Source of the DNA: Spirochaetaceae bacterium
GTDB lineage: Bacteria; Spirochaetota; Spirochaetia; Treponematales; Rectinemataceae
Assembly: GCA_025355995.1 (NCBI GenBank)
Contig: JANXYQ010000031.1
Coordinates: 1 to 64,000, forward strand
Length of the DNA stretch: 64,000 nucleotides
Direction: 5' to 3'
Shown here: in pieces, positions 51,587 through 60,389 of the stretch
How the letters are laid out: each line of letters opens with the position of its first letter
Position numbering within the stretch: the stretch's first letter is position 1
Translations under genes and position numbers: made by a program
The notes under the pieces: generated by a model
The model's database searches: none
Told to the model about the DNA's origin: nothing
The model's input: only the letters and a program-made list of their open reading frames with translations

Positions 51587-52159
51587 TCAGAGGCTAAGGC
51601 AACCGGCCTCGCCGGCGACGCGGGAGCGGAGCCCATTCACGTCGAAGGCCCGGAAGGACTCCTTCCCCTCGCCGTCCAGGCCCAGGATGGTCGGCGTCGC
51701 CAGGATGCCGAGGTCCCGGGCGAGGGCCAGGCCCTCGTCGCGGTCGACATCCACGAACAGGGCCCGCATGCCGGAGGCGATGACGTAGTTGGCCACCGGC
51801 GAGCAGTTGGGGCAGGCCTCGCGCGTGAACACGAGGACGCCGTCCCGCAGGTCCGCGCCGTCGGGCAGGGCCAGGCCGGCCGGCTTGGCTTGGGCCTCGG
51901 GCAACGCCGGGAATTCCGGCGCCGCCGCGGGCTCGGGCGTCGCGGCGGCTTCGGCGCCCCGAGCCGAAGCCTCGACGCCCTCGGGCATCCGGTAGGCGAC
52001 GCGCTGGCCGTACTCGGCTCGCTTGCCCGCGTTCCAATTGCGCACCGAGCGATAGTAGCCGACTATCCGGCTGTACACCTCGGTCGGCGTCCCCTCCGCC
52101 CGCGCGAGCTGCCCCTTTAGCTCCGCGATGCGCGCCAGAATCTCCCTTCGATCCGTCAT
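51587..52159 (-). CDS. Glycyl-radical-domain/thioredoxin-like fusion, separate from NrdD
   Basis: A 190-residue protein with three parts. Residues 1-22 form a charged leucine-zipper-like helix (REILARIAELKGQLARAEG). Residues 26-54 match the C-terminal radical loop of class III reductases (EVYSRIVGYYRSVRNWNAGK), with Gly34 as the candidate radical Gly. After an Ala/Pro-rich linker (about 60-105) comes a thioredoxin/glutaredoxin-like domain with a CPNC active site (Cys116, Cys119) and cis-Pro156 (ATPTI). It has its own AGGGG Shine-Dalgarno and starts 29 bases after the nrdD stop. NrdD itself lacks this loop. I infer that this protein completes NrdD in trans and may also be its reductant. Confidence 0.8.
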   Translation of the reverse strand: MTDRREILARIAELKGQLARAEGTPTEVYSRIVGYYRSVRNWNAGKRAEYGQRVAYRMPEGVEASARGAEAAATPEPAAAPEFPALPEAQAKPAGLALPDGADLRDGVLVFTREACPNCSPVANYVIASGMRALFVDVDRDEGLALARDLGILATPTILGLDGEGKESFRAFDVNGLRSRVAGEAGCLSL

Positions 52160-52188
52160 ATGTTCCCCTTTATCCCAGTCATGTCTTT

Positions 52189-54339
52189 TCAGGTTGCGGC
52201 CGCCAGCTCTGTCTCGAGGGTCCTGATCTCCCCGCGGAGCCGCTCTTCCTTCTCGGCCTTGCAGCGAGGGCAGGCGAAATGCTCCCCGGACAGGTAGCCG
52301 TGCACGGGGCAGATCGAGAAGGTCGGCGAGATCGTGAAGTAGGGCACGCGGTAGTTGGAGGCGATGGTCCTCACGAGATCCCGTACCGCGCGCCAATCGT
52401 CCGGCGCCTCGCCCAGGAATACGTGGAAGACCGTGCCGCCCGTGTAGGATGCCTGGAGCTCCTCCTGATGGTCGAGCGCGTCGAAGATGTCGGCCGTGAA
52501 GCCCACGGGAAGCTGGCTCGAATTCGTGTAATAGGGCTCGCCCGATCCGTCGGGGGAGATCCCGGACGCTATGATGTCCGGCCACTCCTCCTTGTCGTGC
52601 TTGGCGAGGCGATAGCTGGTCGACTCGGCGGGCGTCGCCTCGAGGTTGAAGAGCTGGCCGGTCTCGACCTGGTACTCCTGGAGGCGCTCGCGCATGTGGG
52701 CGAGGATCTCGAGCGAGAAGGCGCGGCCCTCGGGCGTCTCGATGCCACGGCCCAGGAAGTTGAGACAGCACTCGTGGAGGCCCACGAGGCCGATGGTGTT
52801 GAAGTGGTTGCCGAAGCCGCCCAGGTAGCGGCGCGTGTAGGGGAAGAGCCCGCCCTCGAGGAGCCGCGTGATGACCTTGCGCTTGATCTCGAGGGAGCGC
52901 GCCGCGAGGTCCATGAGGCGGTCGAGCCGCGAGAAGAGCTCGGCGCGCGAGCTTGTCCCGCGCTCGCGGCGCGAGCCGTGGTCGCGATCGTTCCTCGCGA
53001 GGTAGCCGATGCGCGGCAGGTTGATCGTCACCACGCCGACGGAGCCGGTGAGCTCGTCGGAGCCGAAGAGGCCGCCGCCGCGCTTGCGCAGCTCGCGCTT
53101 GTCCAGCTGGAGCCGGCAGCACATCGAGCGGACGTCGCCGGGATCGAGGTCGGAGCTGATGAAGTTCTGGAAGTAGGGCGTGCCGTACTTGGCCGTCATC
53201 TCGAAGAGGAGGCGCGCGTTGGGCGTGTCCCAGTCGAAGTCCTTGGTGACGTTGTAGGTCGGGATGGGATACTGGAAGCCGCGCCCCATGGCGTCTCCCT
53301 CGAGCATGAGCTCGATGAAGACCTTGTTGACCGTATCCATCTCGGCCTGGCAGTCGCCGTAGGCGAACCCCGCGCCTTTGCCCCCTACGACGGCCTCCTT
53401 GTCTCGCAGGTCCGCGGGGCAGGTCCAGTCGAGAGTGACGTTGGTGAAGGGCGCCTGGCTGCCCCAGCGGCTCGGCGTGTTGACGCCGAAGAGGAAGCTC
53501 TGCATGCACTGCCGCACTTCGCCTTCGCCCATCGAGTCCTTCTTGACGAAGGGGGCTATGTAGGTGTCGAAGGAGGAGAGAGCCTGCGCGCCGGCCCACT
53601 CGTTCTGGAGCACGCCGAGGAAATTGACCATCTGCTGCACGAGCGTGGAGAGGTGGGAGGCGGGCTTGGAGCTTATCTTGTCGGGGATGCCGCCGAGGCC
53701 CTCGGCGATGAGCTGGCGCAGGGACCAGCCCGCGCAGTAGCCGGAGAACATGGAGAGGTCGTGTATATGGAAATCGGCGTCGCGGTGGGCGGCGGCGATC
53801 TCCTCGGGATAGATGTTCTTGAGCCAGTAGTTGGCCGTGATGGTGCCCGAGTTGTGGAGGATGAGGCCGCCGAGGGAATAGTTTACGTTGGCGTTCTCCT
53901 TGACCCGCCAATCCGCCTGCGAGAGGTAGCCGTCCATCGTCGTGCTGATGTCCAGCATGAGCCGGGCGGCGTCTCGCATCGCCTCGTGCTTGGCGCGGTA
54001 GAGGATATAGGCCTTGGCGGCCTTGGCCTCCCCCGCCTCGACGAGGGCCGTCTCGACCAGGTCCTGTATCTCCTCGATGGCCGGAATAGAGTTCGGATGC
54101 CGGGAGGACATGAGCTCGCGAAGCCTCCGCTCGACGAGGTCGACCACTTTTTTGAGCGATTCCGCCTCGGCGACCGAGCCGACGGCCTCGAAGGCCTTGG
54201 CGGCGGCCGACTCGATCTTGGCCCTCTCGTAGCTGTGGACCTCGCCCGACCGCTTGACGACATAGCGGGTGGGCCTCTCGTCGCGGGCGCCGGGGCCGAG
54301 GATGGTCTTCCACTCGGGGAAGGTCTGCTGTCCGGGCAT
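52189..54339 (-). CDS. nrdD: Class III ribonucleoside-triphosphate reductase, catalytic subunit without radical loop
   Basis: The 716-residue core of oxygen-sensitive RNR that makes dNTPs under anaerobic conditions. An ATP-cone (about 25-120; VVKRSGEVHSYERAKI) precedes the ten-stranded barrel with NSGTITANYWL, IHDLSMFSGYCAGW, SMCCRLQLDKREL (two adjacent Cys) and NTIGLVGLHECCLNFLG. The C-terminus has the zinc site (ICPVHGYLSGEHFACPRC), then a helical tail ending ELAAAT. The glycyl-radical loop that normally follows the zinc site is absent; the matching motif is in the next gene. The ATG overlaps the nrdR stop (TGATG). A frameshift is unlikely, because a stop, a gap and a new Shine-Dalgarno separate them. 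Confidence 0.93.
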   Translation of the reverse strand: MPGQQTFPEWKTILGPGARDERPTRYVVKRSGEVHSYERAKIESAAAKAFEAVGSVAEAESLKKVVDLVERRLRELMSSRHPNSIPAIEEIQDLVETALVEAGEAKAAKAYILYRAKHEAMRDAARLMLDISTTMDGYLSQADWRVKENANVNYSLGGLILHNSGTITANYWLKNIYPEEIAAAHRDADFHIHDLSMFSGYCAGWSLRQLIAEGLGGIPDKISSKPASHLSTLVQQMVNFLGVLQNEWAGAQALSSFDTYIAPFVKKDSMGEGEVRQCMQSFLFGVNTPSRWGSQAPFTNVTLDWTCPADLRDKEAVVGGKGAGFAYGDCQAEMDTVNKVFIELMLEGDAMGRGFQYPIPTYNVTKDFDWDTPNARLLFEMTAKYGTPYFQNFISSDLDPGDVRSMCCRLQLDKRELRKRGGGLFGSDELTGSVGVVTINLPRIGYLARNDRDHGSRRERGTSSRAELFSRLDRLMDLAARSLEIKRKVITRLLEGGLFPYTRRYLGGFGNHFNTIGLVGLHECCLNFLGRGIETPEGRAFSLEILAHMRERLQEYQVETGQLFNLEATPAESTSYRLAKHDKEEWPDIIASGISPDGSGEPYYTNSSQLPVGFTADIFDALDHQEELQASYTGGTVFHVFLGEAPDDWRAVRDLVRTIASNYRVPYFTISPTFSICPVHGYLSGEHFACPRCKAEKEERLRGEIRTLETELAAAT

Positions 54340-54815
54340 CAAAGGCCTCCCTCGATCACGCCTTCTTCCACATGCTCTATCTCGCGGAGGAACTCGTCCA
54401 TCGTCTCGAATTTCCTGTACACCGAGGCGAAGCGCACGTAGGCTACCTTGTCCAGGCCGTACAGGCGCCTCAGGACCATCTCGCCGAGCTCCGGGCTGGG
54501 GATCTCGTTGGCGGTCTTGCCCTTCTGGGCGGCTTCGTCCTCGATCTCGTTGACGAGGTTCTCGATGCTGAGCTGGGAGACCGGCCGCTTCTCGAGGGCG
54601 CGGATGACCCCGCGCTCGAGCTTCGCCCGCTCGAAGGGCTCGCGCCTACCGTCTCGCTTCTCGACCATGAGGGGTTTTTCCTCTATGCGCTCGTAACTCG
54701 TGAAGCGAAGACCGCAGGAAGTGCATTCCCTTCGCCGTCGGATGCTCTCGCCGTTGGCGAGCGTTCTGCTATCGATGACCTTGTCGTCTAGGCTTCCACA
54801 GTGGGGGCAACGCAT
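54339..54815 (-). CDS. nrdR: Transcriptional repressor NrdR
   Basis: A 158-residue regulator. The N-terminal zinc ribbon uses CPHC and CTSC (Cys3, Cys6, and a pair near residue 32) and is followed by an ATP-cone (about 48-135; VEKRDGRREPFERAKLERGV). NrdR senses nucleotide levels and represses ribonucleotide reductase operons by binding tandem NrdR boxes. Here it is the first gene of its own target operon, with candidate boxes about 95-140 bases upstream. An AAGGTGAG Shine-Dalgarno precedes the ATG. Confidence 0.95.
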   Translation of the reverse strand: MRCPHCGSLDDKVIDSRTLANGESIRRRRECTSCGLRFTSYERIEEKPLMVEKRDGRREPFERAKLERGVIRALEKRPVSQLSIENLVNEIEDEAAQKGKTANEIPSPELGEMVLRRLYGLDKVAYVRFASVYRKFETMDEFLREIEHVEEGVIEGGL

Positions 54816-54910
54816 CTCTCACCTTACTTATTGGAATAAAATTTGCATGTAACGCTCCGCGAGGCCTTTAGCCGACGCTCCGTAGGGCTGCGCAACTATC
54901 ATCCATCACC

Positions 54911-54976
54911 CTACCACAGCTAGCGGAGCACTAAAAACCAACTACAGGATATAGTAGCGCACCCTCTAGCTGTCAA
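54911..54976 (-). promoter_or_regulatory. nrd operon promoter and candidate tandem NrdR boxes
   Basis: Minus strand -35 TTGACA (54971-54976), 17 bases, -10 TATATC (54948-54953). The -10 lies inside the box-like CTACAGGATATAGTAG (54942-54957), and a second weaker one, CTACCACAGCTAGCGG, lies at 54911-54926, exactly 31 bp away. NrdR boxes usually come in pairs about three helical turns apart, with core ATATAGT. Confidence 0.6.
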
Positions 54977-55008
54977 GGACAGAATTGTATTTTTATGTGC
55001 AAAAAAAC

Positions 55009-55037
55009 TTGAAGCGGGCATGGTTCCGAAGTAGCAT
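55009..55037 (+). promoter_or_regulatory. Promoter of small helical-protein gene, predicted leaderless
   Basis: TTGAAG (55009-55014), 17 bases, TAGCAT (55032-55037), then six bases to the ATG at 55044. Confidence 0.55.
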
Positions 55038-55043
55038 CTCGGT

Positions 55044-55394
55044 ATGGCATTCTCCGACAAAATGAGGGACTTAGTAACCAAAGGGATGGCCGCTTCCAAG
55101 GACATCGTCGCAAAGGCAGCTTCTCAGGCGCAGGTTTGGGGGGAGATGGGAGTCCTCAAGGTCGAGGTAATCCAGCTCCGCACGCAGGCCGAGAAGCTGA
55201 CGGCCCAGCTCGGGACCGAGGCCTACGCGGCCTTCGCCGAGAGGAAGGAAGCGAGCCTCTCGGCCCAGGCTCCCGCCGTGCGGGATCTCGTCGGCCGCAT
55301 CGCCGACCTCGGACGCCTTATCGAGGAAAAGGAAGCAGCCTTCCGCAAGCTCGGCGGCAAGGAATCGGACCTCGACCGCGGGGCGGACATCTAG
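55044..55394 (+). CDS. Small helical coiled-coil protein, unknown function
   Basis: A 116-residue soluble, strongly helical protein, Ala- and Glu/Lys-rich (SDKMRDLVTKGMAASKDIVA at the start, then a likely coiled coil from about 35 to 105). I do not recognise a family with confidence. It is transcribed away from the nrd operon, with its own leaderless-type promoter. Similar short proteins with N-terminal amphipathic helices occur in spirochaetes, and some bind membranes, but nothing here proves a role. Confidence 0.7.
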   Translation: MAFSDKMRDLVTKGMAASKDIVAKAASQAQVWGEMGVLKVEVIQLRTQAEKLTAQLGTEAYAAFAERKEASLSAQAPAVRDLVGRIADLGRLIEEKEAAFRKLGGKESDLDRGADI

Positions 55395-55398
55395 CGCA

Positions 55399-55453
55399 TC
55401 GCGAGAGCCTTTGAATCCCTACTGGGCTGCGCTTCGCGAGAGCCTTTGAATCC

Positions 55454-55463
<10 letters not shown>
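55399..55463. repeat. 30-bp perfect direct repeat at livF 3' end
   Basis: A 30-base segment beginning TCGCGAGAGCCTTTGAATCC occurs at 55399-55428 and again at 55434-55463, period 35. The second copy includes the livF stop codon and its last coding bases, so a piece of the gene end was duplicated. Only two copies, not CRISPR-like. Confidence 0.8.
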
Positions 55464-56164
<701 letters not shown>

Positions 56165-56165
56165 G

Positions 56166-56939
56166 TCACTCCACCCCCAGGTAGGCTTCGATCACTTTCG
56201 GGTCTCGCTGTATCGCCTCGGGTCCCCCCTGCGCGATGGTTAGGCCGTAGTCCAGGACGTACATCCTCTCGCAGATGCCCATCACCACCTGCATGTGATG
56301 CTCGATGAGGAGGATGGAGAGGTCGAATTCGTCGCGGAGCCTGCGGATGAAGGCCATGAGCTCGAGGGACTCCTGCGGGTTCATTCCCGCGGCCGGCTCG
56401 TCGAGGAGGAGGAGGCTGGGCTTGGTGGCAAGGGCGCGCACGATCTCGAGGCGCCGCTGCTTGCCGTAGGGCAGGCTCGTCGCGCTGCCGTCGGCCTCGT
56501 CCTGGAGCCCGACCTCGGCCAGCAGGGACATCGCGAACTCCCTGGCCGCGCACTCCCTCTTCCGGTAGGCCGGCAGGTGAAGGGTCGCGGCGAAGAGGCC
56601 CGTCCCGATGCCGATGTTGCAGCCCACGAGGACGTTCTCGAGGACGGTCAGGTCCTTGAAGAGCCGTATGTTCTGGAAGGTGCGCGCGACGCCTAGCTCG
56701 GTAATCCGGTGGGGCTTGAACCCGGTGATGTCCCTGCCCATGAAGAGGACGCGTCCCTCGCTCGGCCTGTACAGGCCGGTCACGCAGTTGAAGGCGGTCG
56801 TCTTGCCGGCGCCGTTGGGACCTATGAGGCCAATGATCTCGTTCTTGCCGATCTCCAGGCGGAGGCCGGAGACTGCCACGAGGCCGCCGAAGCGCATCGT
56901 GAGTCCCTCCGTGCTGAGGATGGTCTCGCCCTTATTCAC
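56166..56939 (-). CDS. livG: Branched-chain amino acid ABC ATPase LivG
   Basis: A 257-residue ATPase: Walker A GPNGAGKTT, Walker B LLLDEPAAGMNP and the LivG-type extended C-terminus. The signature region reads SLPYGKQRRLEIVRAL, where YGKQR replaces SGGQ as is usual for LivG. It overlaps livM by eight bases. Confidence 0.95.
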   Translation of the reverse strand: MNKGETILSTEGLTMRFGGLVAVSGLRLEIGKNEIIGLIGPNGAGKTTAFNCVTGLYRPSEGRVLFMGRDITGFKPHRITELGVARTFQNIRLFKDLTVLENVLVGCNIGIGTGLFAATLHLPAYRKRECAAREFAMSLLAEVGLQDEADGSATSLPYGKQRRLEIVRALATKPSLLLLDEPAAGMNPQESLELMAFIRRLRDEFDLSILLIEHHMQVVMGICERMYVLDYGLTIAQGGPEAIQRDPKVIEAYLGVE

Positions 56940-58014
56940 GATCGCCGCCCTTTCGCTTGGGGAAGAGGCCCGAGGCGCGCGCCGCGTCGAGCCATGCTCG
57001 CCCCCTGAACATGCCCCAAGAGAGCTCGCGGTTCCCCATGAGCCCCCGCTGGCGGAAAATGACCACCGCCATGAGGAAGGCCGAGAACACGACCATGCGC
57101 AGTCCCGGCAGTCCTGCGGTCTTGAAGGCGAGGAAGTCCATCGGCTCGTCGAGGAAGCGCAGGACTTCCATCAGGATGGTCACTCCGACCGCGCCGATGA
57201 CGGAGCCCGAGATGGAGCCGACGCCGCCCAGGACGACGATGAGCAGGATGTTGAAGGTTAGCATGAAGGTGAACATCTTCGGGTCGATCGTCGTGATCAT
57301 GTGGCCGAGGAGGGCGCCGCCCACGCCGGCCATGAAGCTCGAGGTCGTGAAGCTCACGACCTTCACCCTGAAGACGTTCACGCCCATGGCCTCGGCGGCG
57401 ATCTCGTCGTCGCGCACCGCTTTCATCGCTCGCCCGAAGCTGGAGCGCATGAGGAGTACCATGAAGGCGACGGCGACGGCGGCGCAGGCCCATACGGCCC
57501 AGGTGCTCGAGTACTTGGGCAGGCCCTTGAGGCCCTGGGCCCCGTTCGTGAGCGGCTGGAAGTTCGTGATGAGGACCCTGATGATCTCCGCGAAGCCGAG
57601 GGTCGCGATGGCGAGATAGTCGTCGCGCAGGCGGAGCACCGGCGCCCCGATAAGGAACCCGAACAGGGCGGTGACGAGGCCGGCGATGAGTAAGGCCGGG
57701 ACGAAGGGCATCGAGAGGTCGTGGAGCCAGGGGACGATGGGCGTGAGGAAGAAATTCATGTCCTTCTGCGCCGCCGTCATCGTGAGCAGGGCGCTCACGT
57801 AGGCCCCCACCGCCATGAAGCCCGCGTGGCCCAGCGAGAACAGGCCCGTGAAGCCGTTGAGGAGGTTGAGCGAGAGGGCGAGGACTATGTAGATCGCGCA
57901 GAGGTTGAAGATCCTCCGCGTGTAGGAGTCGAAGAAGAGGTCGACGACGACGAGGAGCACTGCGAAGGCGGCGATGGCCGCGATCGAAAGCAGGTGGCTG
58001 CGCTTCAGCTTCAT
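56932..58014 (-). CDS. livM: Branched-chain amino acid ABC permease LivM
   Basis: A 360-residue inner-membrane permease with about ten helices. Landmarks are LSLNLLNGFTGLFSLGHAGFMAVGAY near the N-terminus and the cytoplasmic coupling region SSFGRAMKAVRDDEIAAEAMG. The ATG at 58014 is six bases after the livH stop; a longer open frame upstream is livH read in another frame. It ends inside the first codons of livG. Confidence 0.93.
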   Translation of the reverse strand: MKLKRSHLLSIAAIAAFAVLLVVVDLFFDSYTRRIFNLCAIYIVLALSLNLLNGFTGLFSLGHAGFMAVGAYVSALLTMTAAQKDMNFFLTPIVPWLHDLSMPFVPALLIAGLVTALFGFLIGAPVLRLRDDYLAIATLGFAEIIRVLITNFQPLTNGAQGLKGLPKYSSTWAVWACAAVAVAFMVLLMRSSFGRAMKAVRDDEIAAEAMGVNVFRVKVVSFTTSSFMAGVGGALLGHMITTIDPKMFTFMLTFNILLIVVLGGVGSISGSVIGAVGVTILMEVLRFLDEPMDFLAFKTAGLPGLRMVVFSAFLMAVVIFRQRGLMGNRELSWGMFRGRAWLDAARASGLFPKRKGGDRE

Positions 58015-58019
58015 GGCGG

Positions 58020-58913
58020 TCACACCTTCTCCGCCTGGTTCTTGCCCAGGAGGCCCGTCGGCTTGACGAGGAGGACGATGATCAGGAGGACGAAGGCGAA
58101 GGCGTCCCGGTAGCCCGAGAGCTCGGGGAGGAAGGCCACGGTCATCAGCTCGATGAAGCCCAGCAGGAAGCCGCCGAGCACCGCGCCCGTGATGTTGCCG
58201 ATGCCGCCGATGACCGCGGCGATGAAGCACTTGAGCCCCGGCATCACTCCCATGAGGGGATTGAGCTGCGGGTACTTGTAGGACCACATGATGCCGCCCA
58301 GGGCCGCGAGGAAGGATCCGGTGCCGAAGGTGAAGGAGACGATCTTGTTGACGTCTATGGCCATGAGCCGCGCCGCGTCGAGGTCGGTCGAGACCGCTCG
58401 CATTGCCATGCCCGTCTTGGTGCGGTGGACGATCCACAGCAGGACGGCGAGGACGACGAAGGCGATGACGGGGATGACGAGGCTGACCGACATGACGGTG
58501 ATCGGCCCGATGTTGACGATGACGTTGAGCCAATCGGGCGTCTGCACTCCCTTGGGCCTGCCGCCGAAGATGACGGTCGCGAGGCTCTCGATGAGGAAGG
58601 AGGCGCCTATCGCGCTCACCATGACGGAGATCCTCGGCGAGTCGCGCAGCGGCCTGTAGGCGACGCGCTCCAAGCCCACGCCGAAGAAGGTGGTGACGCC
58701 GACCGCCAGGAGGAGGGAGCCCCACCAGGGCAGGAGGAGGACTGCCGCCCCGTAAAAGGCGAGGTAGGAGCCGAGCATGAAGACGTCGCCGTGGGCGAAG
58801 TTGATGAGCCGCAGGATGCCATACACCATCGTATAGCCGATCGCGATGAGCGCGTAGAGGCTGCCGAGGGAGAGGGCGTTGGCCAGGTGCTGGAAGAAAA
58901 GGGTCAAGGTCAT
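58020..58913 (-). CDS. livH: Branched-chain amino acid ABC permease LivH
   Basis: A 297-residue permease with about eight helices. Family parts are SLGSLYALIAIGYTMVYGIL at the start, INFAHGDVFMLGSY and the coupling segment GMAMRAVSTDLDAARLMAID. It follows livK after a 187-base gap that contains a large inverted repeat. LivH and LivM would form the membrane channel. Confidence 0.94.
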   Translation of the reverse strand: MTLTLFFQHLANALSLGSLYALIAIGYTMVYGILRLINFAHGDVFMLGSYLAFYGAAVLLLPWWGSLLLAVGVTTFFGVGLERVAYRPLRDSPRISVMVSAIGASFLIESLATVIFGGRPKGVQTPDWLNVIVNIGPITVMSVSLVIPVIAFVVLAVLLWIVHRTKTGMAMRAVSTDLDAARLMAIDVNKIVSFTFGTGSFLAALGGIMWSYKYPQLNPLMGVMPGLKCFIAAVIGGIGNITGAVLGGFLLGFIELMTVAFLPELSGYRDAFAFVLLIIVLLVKPTGLLGKNQAEKV

Positions 58914-58951
58914 GGGGCCTCGGTTATAGGACGGATACGATGCGTAGAACC

Positions 58952-59080
58952 AACGCGAAGGGCGCGAAGCGAAGACGCGGAGGGTGCGAAGGGGGGAATC
59001 GGGCCGAGGGAATCATCTTCCTCATACCCATGCCTCCTATCCCCTTCGCGCTCGTTTCATTCCTTCGCGTCCTTCGCGTT
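58952..59080. repeat. Long inverted repeat between livH and livK
   Basis: AACGCGAAGGGCGCGAAG (58952-58969) matches the complement of 59063-59080 at 17 of 18 bases, within the 187-base gap. Words built on CTTCGCGT are a common dispersed intergenic repeat in several phyla. Here it could also let the livK message outlast the livHMGF part. Confidence 0.6.
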
Positions 59081-59100
59081 TATCTCCCGGCTTTCCCGAA

Positions 59101-60249
59101 TCAGGGCTGGACGGTGGTGAGGTAGGTGAACTTGCCGTCCTTGACCGTCTTGATGACCGCGCTCTTCGTGGCGTTGCGGTCCGCGTCGAAGGTGATCATG
59201 CCCGCGGCGCCGGGGAAGTCCTTGGTCTCGTTGATCGCGTCGCGGATCTTCACCGTGTCGAGGGTGGCGGCCTTCTCGATGGCCGCTCGGGCCACCAGAT
59301 AGCCGTCGAAGCCGAGGGCGGTGACCGCCGCGGGCTCCTTGTTGTACTGCTTGCGGTAGGCGTCGAGGAAGGTCTTGCTCGTCTCGGTGATGGGGACCTC
59401 GGTCGCGAAGAAGGTGGAGAAGACCACGCCTTCGACGGACTTCTTGCCCACGTCGATGAACTCGGGAGTCTCCCAGGTGTCGCCGCCGAGGAATGGCGTC
59501 TTGATGCCGAGCTCCTTGGCCTGCTTGACGATGAGGGCGCTCTCGGTGAAGTTGCCGGGCGCGAAGATGACGTCGGGCTTGAACTTCTTCACCTCGGTGA
59601 GCTGGGCGGAGAAGTCCTGGTCCCCTGTGTTGTAGTTGAGCTCGGCGAGGATGGACTTGTCGTCCCCGGTGAGCTTCTTGAAGGAGTCGACGAAGAACTT
59701 GGCGAGGCCTACGGAGTAGTCGTTGGACACCTCGCGGATGATGACGGCCTTCTTGGCCTTCACTTCCTTGAACGCGTAGTTCGCCATCACCGTGCCCTGG
59801 AAGGGATCGATGAAGCAGACGCGGAAGTAGAACTCGTTGTCCTTGGTGACGAGCGGGTTCGTGCAGGAGAGGCCGATCGCGGGAATCTTCTTGTCCTTGA
59901 CGATCGGGCCCGCGGCCATGGAGAGGGAGGAGCCCCAGGAGCCGAGGACTACCTGGACCTTATCCTTGTCGACGAGGCGCTGGGCGGCGTTGGCGGCCTC
60001 GACCTTGTCGGACTTGTTGTCGGCGATGACGAGCTCTATCTTCATTTCCTTGTCGCCGACCTTGACCGTCGGATAAAGCTGGTTGGCGAGCTTGATTCCC
60101 TCGACCTCGAGGGCGCCGCCGCCGGCGTTGGCGCCGGTCATCGGCTCGAAGACGCCGAACTTGACGGCCGCGGGCTTGGCGGGGCCGCAGCCCACCAGGG
60201 CGAGGGCGAGAATGGCTATGGAAGCCAGGGCGATACCGAATCTTTTCAC
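59101..60249 (-). CDS. livK: Branched-chain amino acid binding lipoprotein LivK
   Basis: A 382-residue periplasmic binding protein made as a lipoprotein: signal helix 1-20 with lipobox LVGC and Cys21. The mature part has the type-1 PBP fold (KFGVFEPMTGANAGGG, ELVIADNKSDKVEAANAAQRLV). The start is GTG with AGGAGG six bases upstream. It is first in the livKHMGF operon under a strong promoter. Family members bind leucine, isoleucine or valine and some bind amides or other amino acids; specificity is not decided here. Confidence 0.94.
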   Translation of the reverse strand: MKRFGIALASIAILALALVGCGPAKPAAVKFGVFEPMTGANAGGGALEVEGIKLANQLYPTVKVGDKEMKIELVIADNKSDKVEAANAAQRLVDKDKVQVVLGSWGSSLSMAAGPIVKDKKIPAIGLSCTNPLVTKDNEFYFRVCFIDPFQGTVMANYAFKEVKAKKAVIIREVSNDYSVGLAKFFVDSFKKLTGDDKSILAELNYNTGDQDFSAQLTEVKKFKPDVIFAPGNFTESALIVKQAKELGIKTPFLGGDTWETPEFIDVGKKSVEGVVFSTFFATEVPITETSKTFLDAYRKQYNKEPAAVTALGFDGYLVARAAIEKAATLDTVKIRDAINETKDFPGAAGMITFDADRNATKSAVIKTVKDGKFTYLTTVQP

Positions 60250-60273
60250 AGGTCCTCCTTGATTAGCGGACTT

Positions 60274-60302
60274 ATACTATTCATGACCGGCGATGCTGTC
60301 AA
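60274..60302 (-). promoter_or_regulatory. livK promoter
   Basis: Minus strand TTGACA (60297-60302), 17 bases, TAGTAT (60274-60279), with a leader of about 20 bases holding AGGAGG before the GTG. It is a conventional promoter, unlike the leaderless ones. Confidence 0.75.
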
Positions 60303-60389
60303 AGGGAAATGTAATAATTGGGAATCATTTTCACGATATTCGTATTATATCAGATGTATATTTACGAATTGCGCATCATCTATAGGATG

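Noticed and set aside
52160-54313. A 908-residue minus-strand open frame running through nrdD into the radical-domain gene
   Set aside because: Only the last 190 codons encode a recognisable protein; the rest is nrdD in another frame, Arg/Pro/Gly-rich as expected from high GC.
51587-54339. Frameshifted or broken nrdD
   Set aside because: The gap contains a stop, 29 bases and a good Shine-Dalgarno, and both protein ends have purposeful helical segments, so two genes are more likely.
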